Of a stretch of DNA of 24,610 nucleotides, positions 14,458 through 22,599 are shown one piece after another. A program made the position numbers and the translations under genes. The notes under the pieces were generated by a model. That model made no database searches. It had not been told where the DNA came from and saw only the letters and a list, made by a program, of their open reading frames with translations. The stretch lies in the NCBI GenBank assembly GCA_016293535.1, contig JAEDEB010000032.1, forward strand, positions 1-24,610, written 5' to 3'. The number at the start of each line of letters is the position of its first letter. Positions within the stretch are counted from its first letter, which is position 1. The DNA is from Bacteroidales bacterium. Its GTDB lineage: Bacteria > Bacteroidota > Bacteroidia > Bacteroidales > UBA932.

Positions 14458-15435
14458 ATGGCGGGAAACAAGGATATCTGGTTCGTGGTCGTGAATCCTC
14501 ACGCCGGTTCCGGCAAGACCATGCCCGAGTGGCAGAAGGCTGAGAAGAAGCTTCGCTCAAGGGGCCTGAGGTACAGGCCTGTGATGACCACACGTCAGGG
14601 CCACGCAGTGGAACTTGTCAAAAATGCTGCGGCGAAGGGTTACCGCAGGTTCATAGCCGTGGGCGGCGACGGTACGGCTCACGAGGTTCTCAACGGAATC
14701 ATGCTTTTCAACTCTGCGAATCCGGAGATTCCCCTTGAGGCATTCACCCTTGCCGTAATTCCCATCGGCTCCGGAAATGACTGGATCAAAGCCCATGACG
14801 TGCCTCACGACACGGAAGACGTGGTCGAACTTCTCGCAGCGGGAAGGGTGGCGCGTCAGGATGTGGTCAAGGTCAGCCTTTGCGCCCAGGACGATCCTGA
14901 CCAGAGTCTCCGCACAGTCTATATGCTGAATGTAGGAGGCATAGGATTCGATGCGCGCGTCTGTGAAATCGTGAATGCCCAAAAAGCCGCAGGCAAGACA
15001 GGCAAGCTCCTGTATATTAAGGCGTTGATGCGCGTCCTTTCGAATTTCTACTCTTTTCCTGCAATGGTTGTCGCCGACGGCGAAAAGATTTTCGAGGGGG
15101 ATTGCTACTCCATCGCCTTCGGCATAGGCCAGTACTCCGGAGGCGGACTGCGCCAGGTCCCTTCCGCATGCACCGATGACGGACTTCTCGACCTGCTCGT
15201 AATCCCGAAGGTGAAGATGGGCTATCTGGCGACCCAGATACCTAAACTTTTCAACGGCAGGCTGGAAGATGTTCCTGAACTGATATTCAGAAAGGTGAAG
15301 AGGGTGGAGGTGGCGCCCCTTTCGGACATGTTCGAGCCTATGGAGGTGGACGGCGAAGTGATTGGGCGTTTCCCGGTTTCGCTCGAGGTCGTCGACGGTA
15401 TGATCAACGTTCTTGACGGCACTGCCGAAGCCTGA
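14458..15435 (+). CDS. Diacylglycerol kinase-family lipid kinase (YegS/BmrU-like)
   Basis: Soluble or membrane-associated kinase of the DAGK catalytic family, 325 aa; probably phosphorylates a lipid such as diacylglycerol or a sphingoid base. Motifs are 'VVNPHAGSGK' (11-20), the nucleotide-binding 'GGDGTAHEV' (69-77) and 'PIGSGNDW' (102-109). Later, 'VGGIGFDARV' and 'GQYSGGGLRQVPSACTDDGLLDLLV' carry the metal and substrate residues. Bacteroidota make sphingolipids and some relatives of this family act on them, but the substrate cannot be decided here. It has its own promoter, divergent from parA. Its last 32 bases overlap the 3' end of the convergent pseudouridine synthase gene. Confidence 0.9.
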   Translation: MAGNKDIWFVVVNPHAGSGKTMPEWQKAEKKLRSRGLRYRPVMTTRQGHAVELVKNAAAKGYRRFIAVGGDGTAHEVLNGIMLFNSANPEIPLEAFTLAVIPIGSGNDWIKAHDVPHDTEDVVELLAAGRVARQDVVKVSLCAQDDPDQSLRTVYMLNVGGIGFDARVCEIVNAQKAAGKTGKLLYIKALMRVLSNFYSFPAMVVADGEKIFEGDCYSIAFGIGQYSGGGLRQVPSACTDDGLLDLLVIPKVKMGYLATQIPKLFNGRLEDVPELIFRKVKRVEVAPLSDMFEPMEVDGEVIGRFPVSLEVVDGMINVLDGTAEA

Positions 15436-16084
15436 ATTCTCCGGGGATTCCCGTATCGAATGACAAAGTTTCGCCTGTCCATGGATGGGTGAATACGATG
15501 GACCTTGCGTGCAGGGCGAGCCTGCGTATGGGCGAGGTTGCGGCTCCGTATTTCCTGTCGCCGGCTATCGGATGTCCCATCTGCGCAGCGTGGACGCGTA
15601 TCTGGTTCTTCCTCCCCGTTTCGAGTTCGAATTCCACGAGCGCATAATCTCCGAAGGCCCCTATCTGCCTGTAGTGCGTCACGGCCTTCCGGCCACCGTT
15701 GTCGTAGGGGCAGGAACTTACCTTGAATGATTTGGGATTGTCCTTGAGCCAGGAAACGCAGATGCCCTCGGGCGGGTCGGGAGCCCCCTCCGTAAGGGCT
15801 ACATATATCCTCTCCCTGACGGCTTCGTTCCAATAGTCCTGGAGCGCATGCTTGGTTTCCGGGTTCTTTGCGAAAATCAGCAGACCGGAAGTGTCCCTGT
15901 CAAGGCGGTGGACTATGAATATGCGCGAACGCGGTGATTTCCTGCGGACATAATCGGTCAGAACTGAATAGGCGGTCACATCGTCTCCCCGGTCGGTCGC
16001 CATCGTAAGCAGCCCGCCCGGCTTGTTGACGACTATCAGGTCGCTGTCCTCATAGACTATTTCCAGTCCTTTGTTCCTTTTCAT
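15404..16084 (-). CDS. RluA-family pseudouridine synthase
   Basis: Isomerises uridine to pseudouridine in rRNA or tRNA. 226 aa, a short single-domain form without an N-terminal S4 domain. The catalytic motif is 'HRLDRDTSG' (59-67) with nucleophile D62. Other family blocks are 'IVVNKPGGLLTM' (17-28), 'ELETGRKNQIRVHAAQMGHP' and 'GDRKYG', then 'LALHARSIVFTHP'. The RNA target (RluA, RluC, RluD or TruC type) cannot be assigned. It lies downstream of trmD on the same strand, but a dedicated promoter in the gap suggests separate transcription. Its 3' end overlaps the lipid kinase gene by 32 bases. Confidence 0.9.
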   Translation of the reverse strand: MKRNKGLEIVYEDSDLIVVNKPGGLLTMATDRGDDVTAYSVLTDYVRRKSPRSRIFIVHRLDRDTSGLLIFAKNPETKHALQDYWNEAVRERIYVALTEGAPDPPEGICVSWLKDNPKSFKVSSCPYDNGGRKAVTHYRQIGAFGDYALVEFELETGRKNQIRVHAAQMGHPIAGDRKYGAATSPIRRLALHARSIVFTHPWTGETLSFDTGIPGEFRLRQCRQER

Positions 16085-16112
16085 TCCAAACTAAACAACA
16101 TAGTAAAGGAAA

Positions 16113-16136
16113 CGCCCACATCACTGCGGGCGCCCG
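16113..16136 (-). promoter_or_regulatory. Hairpin in the pseudouridine synthase leader (attenuator or terminator)
   Basis: Two overlapping structures are possible: stem CGCCC/GGGCG (16113-16117 with 16128-16132) and the palindrome CGGGCGCCCG (16127-16136). On the minus strand the first is followed by TTTCCTTT, a broken U-run. It may end trmD readthrough or attenuate the downstream gene. Confidence 0.4.
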
Positions 16137-16174
16137 AACTAGTTAGTAGTGTATTTTAATCTGTGGTTGTGCCG

Positions 16175-16207
16175 CAAAGATACTCTAATTTTTATAAATG
16201 CAACAAA
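16175..16207 (-). promoter_or_regulatory. Promoter for the pseudouridine synthase gene
   Basis: On the minus strand, TTTG (16207-16204), a 21-base spacer and TATCTTTG (16182-16175) match the Bacteroidota pattern. It begins just after the trmD stop and predicts a leader of about 80 nt. Confidence 0.65.
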
Positions 16208-16212
16208 TTTGC

Positions 16213-16893
16213 TCAGTTTTTTTCAAGAAGTCCCGGCCTTAATGCCCTGGTTCTTTCCAGAATCTGCTCGTCCTGCCACTCTCTGATAAGTTTTGGATTG
16301 CCGCTGAGCAGTACTTCGGGAACTTTCCATCCGTTGAATTCAGCCGGTCTCGTGTAAATCGGAGCCGAGAGCATTCCGTCCTGAAAACAGTCACTCAGGG
16401 CAGATGTCTCGTCCGTGATGGCTCCGGGTATGAGACGGATTATCGCATCCGCAACGATGGCCGCCGGTATCTCGCCGCCGCTGAGTACATAGTCCCCGAC
16501 GGAAATTTCACGCGTGACCATGTGTTCACGTATCCTGTGGTCAACACCCTTGTAGTGGCCGCACAGGAGTATGATATTCTCCTTGAGAGAGAGTTCGTTA
16601 GCAATCCCCTGGGTCAGAACTTCACCGTCGGGGGACATATATATGATCTCGTCGTAATCGCGTTCGGAGCAGAGCTCCGTTATCATCTTGTACAGGGGCT
16701 CGACCATCATCACCATCCCGGCGTCTCCTCCGTAGCTGTAGTCGTCGACCTGCTGGTGAGGCCCTTTCCCGTATTTGCGGGGGTTGTGGACGTGTATCTC
16801 GACCAGGCCTTTCCTGATGGCCCTTCCGACTATGGAATGGCCAAGCGGACTTTCGAGCAGTTCCGGTACAACTGAAATTATGTCTATTCTCAT
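16213..16893 (-). CDS. trmD: tRNA (guanine-37-N1)-methyltransferase
   Basis: Methylates G37 beside the anticodon using S-adenosylmethionine, preventing frameshifts. 226 aa, slightly shorter than many homologues. The trefoil-knot SAM site shows as 'LLCGHYKGVDHRI' (109-121) and 'EISVGDYVLSGGEIPA' (129-144). The general-base aspartate is D172 in 'CFQDGMLSAPIYTRP'. The N-terminus 'MRIDIISVVPELLESPLGHS' is typical. In many bacteria trmD sits with rimM and rplS; here it stands alone. It is divergent from the DUF349 gene with about 90 bp between the start codons. Confidence 0.96.
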   Translation of the reverse strand: MRIDIISVVPELLESPLGHSIVGRAIRKGLVEIHVHNPRKYGKGPHQQVDDYSYGGDAGMVMMVEPLYKMITELCSERDYDEIIYMSPDGEVLTQGIANELSLKENIILLCGHYKGVDHRIREHMVTREISVGDYVLSGGEIPAAIVADAIIRLIPGAITDETSALSDCFQDGMLSAPIYTRPAEFNGWKVPEVLLSGNPKLIREWQDEQILERTRALRPGLLEKN

Positions 16894-16914
16894 CTATTCC
16901 TGTGTTTTCGTGCA

Positions 16915-16922
16915 CAAAGGTA
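16915..16922 (-). promoter_or_regulatory. -7 box for trmD
   Basis: Reverse complement reads TACCTTTG, 21 bases before the trmD ATG. No clear upstream TTTG at standard spacing. Confidence 0.48.
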
Positions 16923-16945
16923 ACTCATTTTGATTTGAAAATTCC

Positions 16946-16953
16946 TATATTTG
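16946..16953 (+). promoter_or_regulatory. -7 box for the DUF349-yidC operon
   Basis: TATATTTG is a full match to TAnnTTTG, 31 bases before ATG 16985. A TTTG lies only 13 bases upstream, too close to be the usual -33 box. Confidence 0.5.
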
Positions 16954-16984
16954 TGGGTTGAACATTCATTAAACTACTCTTGAC

Positions 16985-18784
16985 ATGAGCGAAGAAAGCA
17001 TTACGACGGAGATGGCCGCTGTTGAACCTGAGGTTGTCGAGACGCCGGCAGAAAACAAACCCGATTATTCGGCCATGACCCTGGCTGAACTGGCAGAAGC
17101 CTTTGAGGCGCTTGCAAAGAGCGAAGACCGTCTGAAACGGTCCAAGGAGGCAGATGCAATCAAATCGGCATTCTACAAGAAACTTATCAAGGCAAAGGAG
17201 GAGGAGGGCATTCCGGTTTCCGGAGATCCTGAACAGGCATCGTCCGAAGAACAGAGCGAAGCCGCTCCTGAGGCTGAAGCGACCACTGAACAGCAGGCCA
17301 ACCCGTTCGCAGCGATAGAGAACGGATTCAAGGCATTCTACAATGCATACAAGAGGGAGCGAGCCGAATACAACAGACAGCTCGAGGCAGAGCGTGAGTC
17401 CAACCTCAAGGCAAAGCAGGCCGTAATAGAAGATCTCAAGGCCCTGCTCGAGAAGCAGGCAGATGTGAATGCCTCTTTCCCTGAGTTCAGGAAGATTCAG
17501 GAGAGATGGAGAAATATCGGCCCGGTTCCCGCTACCAGCTTCCGTAATATCAACGACACATATCAGCTCTATGTCGAGCAGTTCTATGATATGGTCAATA
17601 TCGACAGGGAACTGCGCGACCTCGATTTCAAGAAGAACCTCGAGGCAAAGCAGAAGTTCTGCGAGATGGCTGAGAAGCTTGCGGAGAACGAGAATATTGT
17701 AGAGGCGTTCAAGGCCCTCCAGAAGCTTCATGACGAGTGGAAGGAGTACGGCCCTGTCGCTAAGCAGTACCGTGAGGAGATATGGGACCGGTTCAAGGCT
17801 GCAACCGCTGTCATCAACAGGAAGTATCAGGCCCATTTCGAGGAGATGAAGGGCAAGCAGGTGGAGAACCTTGCAGCCAAGACGGCCCTCTGCGAGAAGG
17901 TCGAGGAGATTGCAGGCCGGGAAATCGCTTCTTCGAACGAATGGAATGCGCTCTCAAAGGAAATCGAGGATATCCAGAAGGAGTGGAGAACCATAGGTTT
18001 TGCAAGCCGCAAGGATAACCAGAAGATATATGACCGTTTCCGCGCCGCCTGCGACAAGTTCTTCGAGCGCAAGCGTGAGTTCTATTCCGAATACAAGGAC
18101 AGCATAAACTCCAACCTTGCCAGGAAGATTTCGATATGCGAGGCCGCAGAGGCGCTCAAGAACAGTACCGAGTGGAAAAAGACCTCGGACAAGCTCATCG
18201 AACTTCAGAAGCAGTGGAAGGAGATAGGCGCAGTTCCGCGCAAGAAGTCTGAGGCTTTGTGGAAGAGGTTCCGCGCGGCCTGCGACGAGTTCTTTGCGGA
18301 AAGGGATAAGAATGCAAAGCCGGAGAACGACTATTATGGCAACCTCAAGGCCAAGAAGGCCCTCATCGAGGAAATCCGTTCCTATGAGCGCAGCGGAGAT
18401 GCTGATACCGATATGGAGGCTATGAATTCCTTTGCGTCGAGATGGCAGGAAATCGGTTTCGTGCCTTTCAGGGAGAAGGACAAGATTGCCCAGGCCTACA
18501 AGGATGCAGTTGCAGAAAAGTTTCCGGATTACGGACGCCAGCGCAGGGCTGCCCGATACTCACAGCAGCCAAGGAGCGAGAAGGATCGTCTCATTCAGAA
18601 GTACAACAAGCTCGAGCAGGATATAATTACCTACGAGAACAACATCGGTTTCTTTGAGATGTCGAAGAACGCCGCCCCTCTCATCAGCCAGATGCAGGAG
18701 AGGATTGCCCAGGCAAAGGAGGAACTCAAGGATCTCGAGATGCAGATCCGTGCTCTTTCAGAGGCCGGATCAGATAACGAATAA
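16985..18784 (+). CDS. DUF349 repeat protein
   Basis: 599 aa, probably cytosolic, function unknown in this phylum. After an acidic, Ala/Glu-rich N-terminal region (about 1-110) it carries five DUF349 units. Each is marked by a Trp-x-x-x/Gly motif: 'RWRNIGPVP' (W175), 'EWKEYGPVA' (W252), 'EWRTIGFAS' (W334), 'QWKEIGAVP' (W411) and 'RWQEIGFVP' (W487), spaced 76-82 residues. Most are followed by a 'RFRAACDKFF'-like helix. A coiled coil ends the protein (about 532-593, 'SEKDRLIQKYNKLEQDI' onwards). DUF349 repeats are helical; a gammaproteobacterial member has been linked to FtsZ/cell division, but I would not transfer that role. First gene of a tight operon with yidC, which starts 6 bp after its stop. 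Confidence 0.9.
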   Translation: MSEESITTEMAAVEPEVVETPAENKPDYSAMTLAELAEAFEALAKSEDRLKRSKEADAIKSAFYKKLIKAKEEEGIPVSGDPEQASSEEQSEAAPEAEATTEQQANPFAAIENGFKAFYNAYKRERAEYNRQLEAERESNLKAKQAVIEDLKALLEKQADVNASFPEFRKIQERWRNIGPVPATSFRNINDTYQLYVEQFYDMVNIDRELRDLDFKKNLEAKQKFCEMAEKLAENENIVEAFKALQKLHDEWKEYGPVAKQYREEIWDRFKAATAVINRKYQAHFEEMKGKQVENLAAKTALCEKVEEIAGREIASSNEWNALSKEIEDIQKEWRTIGFASRKDNQKIYDRFRAACDKFFERKREFYSEYKDSINSNLARKISICEAAEALKNSTEWKKTSDKLIELQKQWKEIGAVPRKKSEALWKRFRAACDEFFAERDKNAKPENDYYGNLKAKKALIEEIRSYERSGDADTDMEAMNSFASRWQEIGFVPFREKDKIAQAYKDAVAEKFPDYGRQRRAARYSQQPRSEKDRLIQKYNKLEQDIITYENNIGFFEMSKNAAPLISQMQERIAQAKEELKDLEMQIRALSEAGSDNE

Positions 18785-18790
18785 TCACAG

Positions 18791-20665
18791 ATGGATAAGA
18801 ATTCGATAATAGGATTTGTGTTGATCTTCCTCATTATGGGAGGCTTCACAATCTACCAGAAGAGAGAATACAACAAACGTGCGGAGATACAGCGCCAGAT
18901 TGATTCTGCCGCATACGCACAGGCAAGACAAAGTTTCATTGAGGATTCGATAAGGCAGGCTTCCCTCGATTCGCTTGCTGCAGAGGGCAATTCTGATGCG
19001 ATAGCCGCGCTGTCGTCGGCATCTGCAGTAAAGTACAGGGATACCCTCCTCAGTGTTGCCGCAGAGGGCCAGGAAGAGTTCGTGACTCTTGAGAACGATA
19101 AGATTAAGGTGGTTCTCACGACCCGCGGTGCCCAGCCTTATTCCGTCAAGGTCAAGAATTACCTCACCTGGGATGGCAAGGACCTCGACCTCATACCGGA
19201 GGGCAACAGCTCCTACCGGGTCAGCGTTTATGCAGGGGAGTACATCTCCCTCGACGACTTCAACTTCACTGTCGACAAGGCAGACTCCAATGAAGTAGTC
19301 ATGTCCCTTCCTTTCTCAGGGGGTGGAAGGATGCTGCAGACCTTCACGCTCGAACAGGACGGCTATTGCCTGAAGAGCGACCTTTCCTTCGAAGAGATGG
19401 GGAATGTCATTCCGGCCAATGTTTCCTCTGCGGACATTGACTGGTCAGTAGTGATTCCTCGTCTGGAGAAGGGATACAAGAATGAGAAGCAGTATTCCAA
19501 GCTGGACTACTACCTGAGTGGCGACAAGAAACCCGGAGAGCTGGGCAAGGCCCGTGACGGCAGCAGGAGCATTCCTACCAAGGTGAAGTGGCTTGCTTTC
19601 CAGCAGCAGTTCTTCTCTGCCATACTCACTTCCGAGGATGAATTCGCTTCCGGTGATTTCGCCCTCAAGTTCCACGATGAGAACGATCCTGACCGCAGGC
19701 TCATGACCTGTTCGGCGAAGCTCCGTGCGGAATTCGGCAGGGGAGAGGATGCACACATATCCAGCAGCTTCTATTTCGGTCCGAACCATTTCCGCACACT
19801 CAAGGAGATGGATGGCAAATATGAGAAGATTATCCCTCTGGGCGGTTCGCTCGTAGGATGGATCAGCCGTTTCATAATCATACCTTGCTTCAACTTTCTC
19901 CATGGATTCATATCCAGCTTCGGACTCATCATACTTCTGATGACTCTCCTGATAAAGCTTGTGCTCTCGCCTCTTACGGTCAAGTCCTATATGTCATCTG
20001 CCAAGATGCAGGCAATCAAGCCGGAAATTGATGAGCTCAACAAGAAGTATCCGAACGAGGCCGATGCGATGAAGAAGCAGCAGGCCATGATGGACCTTTA
20101 CCGCCGGGCAGGAATCAACCCTGCGGGCGGCTGTCTCCCTCTGCTCCTTCAGTTCCCTCTCCTGTGGGCTATGTTCCGTTTCTTCCCGGCATCCATAGAG
20201 TTGCGCCAGCAGAGTTTCCTCTGGTGCAAGGACCTCAGTGCATATGACTCCATCCTTGATTTCGGATTCAACATTCCGCTCTTCGGAGATCATCTTTCGC
20301 TCTTTGCCCTGCTTATGGCAGTCTCGATGTTCCTGTACTCGAAGGTCACGATGTCCCAGATGGCAAGCGACGATCCGAGCACGAAGATGATGCAGGTGAT
20401 GAATGTCTGGCTGATGCCGATAATGATGCTCTTTATCTGCAACAATCTTTCAGCTGGACTCAGCTACTATTATTTCCTTTCCAATATTGTCACCATTCTT
20501 ATCACCCTTGTGATAAAGAAATGGGTGGTCAAGCCCGAGAAAATCAGGGAACAGCTTGCCGCGGCGCCGGCGAAACCGGCAAAGAAGAGCAAGTGGCAGA
20601 TGCGCCTGGAGGAAGCCCAGAAGATGCAGGAAGCCCAGATGCGGAAGAACAACAAAAGGAAATGA
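18791..20665 (+). CDS. yidC: Membrane protein insertase YidC
   Basis: Inserts and folds inner-membrane proteins, alone or with SecYEG. 624 aa. TM1 is at 5-22, then a periplasmic beta-sandwich domain (about 95-340). The conserved five-helix core lies at about 357-580, including 'GLIILLMTLLIKLVLSPLT' (378-396), 'LPLLLQFPLLWAMFRFFPAS' (449-468) and 'LSYYYFLSNIVTILITLVI'. The C-terminus is long and basic (581-624, 'KKSKWQMRLEEAQKMQE'), which may contact the ribosome. The groove arginine of proteobacterial YidC aligns with lysine K389. It is 6 bp after the DUF349 gene and 10 bp before yggS, so it is inside the operon. Confidence 0.96.
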   Translation: MDKNSIIGFVLIFLIMGGFTIYQKREYNKRAEIQRQIDSAAYAQARQSFIEDSIRQASLDSLAAEGNSDAIAALSSASAVKYRDTLLSVAAEGQEEFVTLENDKIKVVLTTRGAQPYSVKVKNYLTWDGKDLDLIPEGNSSYRVSVYAGEYISLDDFNFTVDKADSNEVVMSLPFSGGGRMLQTFTLEQDGYCLKSDLSFEEMGNVIPANVSSADIDWSVVIPRLEKGYKNEKQYSKLDYYLSGDKKPGELGKARDGSRSIPTKVKWLAFQQQFFSAILTSEDEFASGDFALKFHDENDPDRRLMTCSAKLRAEFGRGEDAHISSSFYFGPNHFRTLKEMDGKYEKIIPLGGSLVGWISRFIIIPCFNFLHGFISSFGLIILLMTLLIKLVLSPLTVKSYMSSAKMQAIKPEIDELNKKYPNEADAMKKQQAMMDLYRRAGINPAGGCLPLLLQFPLLWAMFRFFPASIELRQQSFLWCKDLSAYDSILDFGFNIPLFGDHLSLFALLMAVSMFLYSKVTMSQMASDDPSTKMMQVMNVWLMPIMMLFICNNLSAGLSYYYFLSNIVTILITLVIKKWVVKPEKIREQLAAAPAKPAKKSKWQMRLEEAQKMQEAQMRKNNKRK

Positions 20666-20675
20666 CGTCCGACAG

Positions 20676-21368
20676 ATGATAGAGGACAGCATACAAACCA
20701 TCACCAAGGCGCTTCCGGAAGGGACGCGCCTTGTTGCTGTTTCCAAGTTCCATCCACTCGAGGCAATCAGGCAGGCTTATGCAGCTGGTCAGCGCATTTT
20801 TGCCGAGAGCCGTCCTCAGGAGCTGCTGAAGAAGGTCAAGGAACTGGAGGCGTCGCCACTGCCCGGTCTGAGCTGGCATTTCATAGGCCATCTCCAGACT
20901 AACAAGCTCAAGATGGTGCTTCCTTATGTGGACCTCGTCCAGTCAGTGGATTCCGTCCGTCTGCTGGAGGAAATAGACAAGTGGGGCCGCAACGCCGGCA
21001 AGGTGACGGATGTCCTTCTCGAACTCCACGTTGCCCAGGAAGAGTCCAAACAGGGCTTTTACGAGGAGGAGATACTTGATGTGCTTCTGAGGGTTGCCGC
21101 TGCTGCCCCTTCCGGAAAGCCTCTGTACCCCAACGTCCGATTCCGGGGACTTATGGCCATGGCGACAAATACCGATGACGCTGAAGTGATATCTTCGGAT
21201 TTTTCAAGGGCTGAGGACTTTATGGAATATCTCAAGGACCTTTTGCCTGAACTGCCGGAGTTCAACGAACTCTCCATAGGCATGTCGGGGGACTGGCAGA
21301 TTGCCCTCCGCCACGGCAGTACGATGGTCCGTATCGGCACCGCGATTTTCGGTGAAAGACAATATTGA
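20676..21368 (+). CDS. yggS: YggS/PLPBP family pyridoxal phosphate homeostasis protein
   Basis: PLP-binding protein without known catalytic activity that buffers vitamin B6 and affects amino and keto acid pools. 230 aa from ATG 20676. An ORF extension to 20556 lies inside yidC and reads as Arg-rich shadow sequence, so it is rejected. The PLP lysine is K24 in 'LVAVSKFHPLEAI'. Family blocks 'FAESRPQELLKKVKEL', 'WHFIGHLQTNKLK', 'VDLVQSVDS' and 'ELSIGMSGDWQIALRHGSTMVRIGTAIFG' are all present. Expression follows yidC; it ends 8 bp before the aminotransferase ATG. Confidence 0.95.
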   Translation: MIEDSIQTITKALPEGTRLVAVSKFHPLEAIRQAYAAGQRIFAESRPQELLKKVKELEASPLPGLSWHFIGHLQTNKLKMVLPYVDLVQSVDSVRLLEEIDKWGRNAGKVTDVLLELHVAQEESKQGFYEEEILDVLLRVAAAAPSGKPLYPNVRFRGLMAMATNTDDAEVISSDFSRAEDFMEYLKDLLPELPEFNELSIGMSGDWQIALRHGSTMVRIGTAIFGERQY

Positions 21369-21376
21369 TTACTGTT

Positions 21377-22588
21377 ATGAATAACGAAAAACTCCATATC
21401 TCGGAACGCGCTGACAATATGCCGAGTTCTCCTATACGCAAACTCGCCAAGTTTGCAGACGAGGCGAAGCGTAACGGCGTGCACGTGTACCATCTCAACA
21501 TAGGCCAGCCTGATATCAATACTCCGCAGTGTGCGCTTGACGCGGCGCGGAAGATTGATCATAAGATACTGGAATACAGCCCTTCCCAGGGCCATCTGTC
21601 CTTGCGTACAAAGCTCGTGGGCTATTATGCCCGATATGGCATCAACCTTTCTCCGGATGAGATCATAGTGACCACCGGAGGCTCCGAGGCCATACAGTTC
21701 GCATATATGGCCTGCCTCAATCCGGGAGACGAGATACTGGTGACCGACCCGTCCTATGCCAACTATATGGCCTTTGCCATAAGTGCGGGTGCAGTGGTCA
21801 AGTCTGTGAAGACAAGCATAGAGGACGGATTCCATCTGCCTCCTATCGAAAAGTTCGAGGAGCAGATAACTGACCGAACCAAGGCAATACTTATCTGCAA
21901 CCCCAATAACCCTACGGGATACCTCTATTCCCGCAAGGAAATGATGCGCCTCAGGGACATAGTCCAGAAGCACAATCTATATCTCATATCAGACGAGGTT
22001 TACCGTGAGTTCATCTATACCAAGCAGCCATATATTTCAGCCTGCCATCTCGAGGGCATAGAGGACAATGTCATACTCGTGGACTCGGTATCGAAGAGAT
22101 ACAGCGAATGCGGAATCCGGATCGGAGCCCTCATTACGAAGAACCGCAGGGTGCGCGAGGCTGTCATGAAGTTCTGCCAGGCCCGCCTCAGTCCTCCTCT
22201 TTACGGTCAGATCATTGCTGAGGCGTCTCTTGATACCCCGCAGGAATATATGGACGAGGTATATGAGGAGTACCTTGAACGCAGGAACTTCCTCGTTGAC
22301 GGTCTCAACAAGATTCCGGGTGTGTTCAGCCCTACGCCTATGGGCGCATTCTACACTATGGTACAGCTTCCTGTAGATGATGCGGAGAAGTTCTGTATGT
22401 GGTGCCTGACTGACTTTCAGTATGAGGGCCAGACCGTGATGATGGCTCCCGGCTCAGGTTTTTATACTGACCCCAAGGAGGGCAGAAACCAGGTCAGAAT
22501 GGCTTATGTCCTTAAAAAAGAGGACCTCGCCAAGGCTCTTGTAGTCCTTGCGAAGGCCCTCGAGGCTTATAATTCCCAGAAAGAATAG
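21377..22588 (+). CDS. Class I/II pyridoxal phosphate-dependent aminotransferase
   Basis: Fold-type I aminotransferase, 403 aa, cytosolic. PLP lysine K240 is in 'DSVSKRYSECGIRIGAL', with the phosphate-binding R248. 'NPNNPTG' (175-181), 'SDEVYREF' (D206, Y209) and 'TGGSEAIQFAYMA' complete the cofactor site. A late Arg in 'NQVRMAYVL' is the expected carboxylate anchor. It resembles aspartate/prephenate-type transaminases (AspC-like), but the substrate is not assignable by eye. A TTG at 21365 would overlap the yggS stop; ATG 21377 is preferred because homology starts at 'MNNEKLHISERADNMPSSPI'. Last gene of the DUF349 operon, beside a PLP-buffering protein, and it converges on murF with an 11-bp gap. 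Confidence 0.9.
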   Translation: MNNEKLHISERADNMPSSPIRKLAKFADEAKRNGVHVYHLNIGQPDINTPQCALDAARKIDHKILEYSPSQGHLSLRTKLVGYYARYGINLSPDEIIVTTGGSEAIQFAYMACLNPGDEILVTDPSYANYMAFAISAGAVVKSVKTSIEDGFHLPPIEKFEEQITDRTKAILICNPNNPTGYLYSRKEMMRLRDIVQKHNLYLISDEVYREFIYTKQPYISACHLEGIEDNVILVDSVSKRYSECGIRIGALITKNRRVREAVMKFCQARLSPPLYGQIIAEASLDTPQEYMDEVYEEYLERRNFLVDGLNKIPGVFSPTPMGAFYTMVQLPVDDAEKFCMWCLTDFQYEGQTVMMAPGSGFYTDPKEGRNQVRMAYVLKKEDLAKALVVLAKALEAYNSQKE

Positions 22589-22599
22589 CTTCAGGAATC

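Noticed and set aside
20556..20675. N-terminal Arg-rich extension of yggS
   Set aside because: It lies within yidC in another frame; the family begins at the ATG at 20676, 10 bp after the yidC stop.
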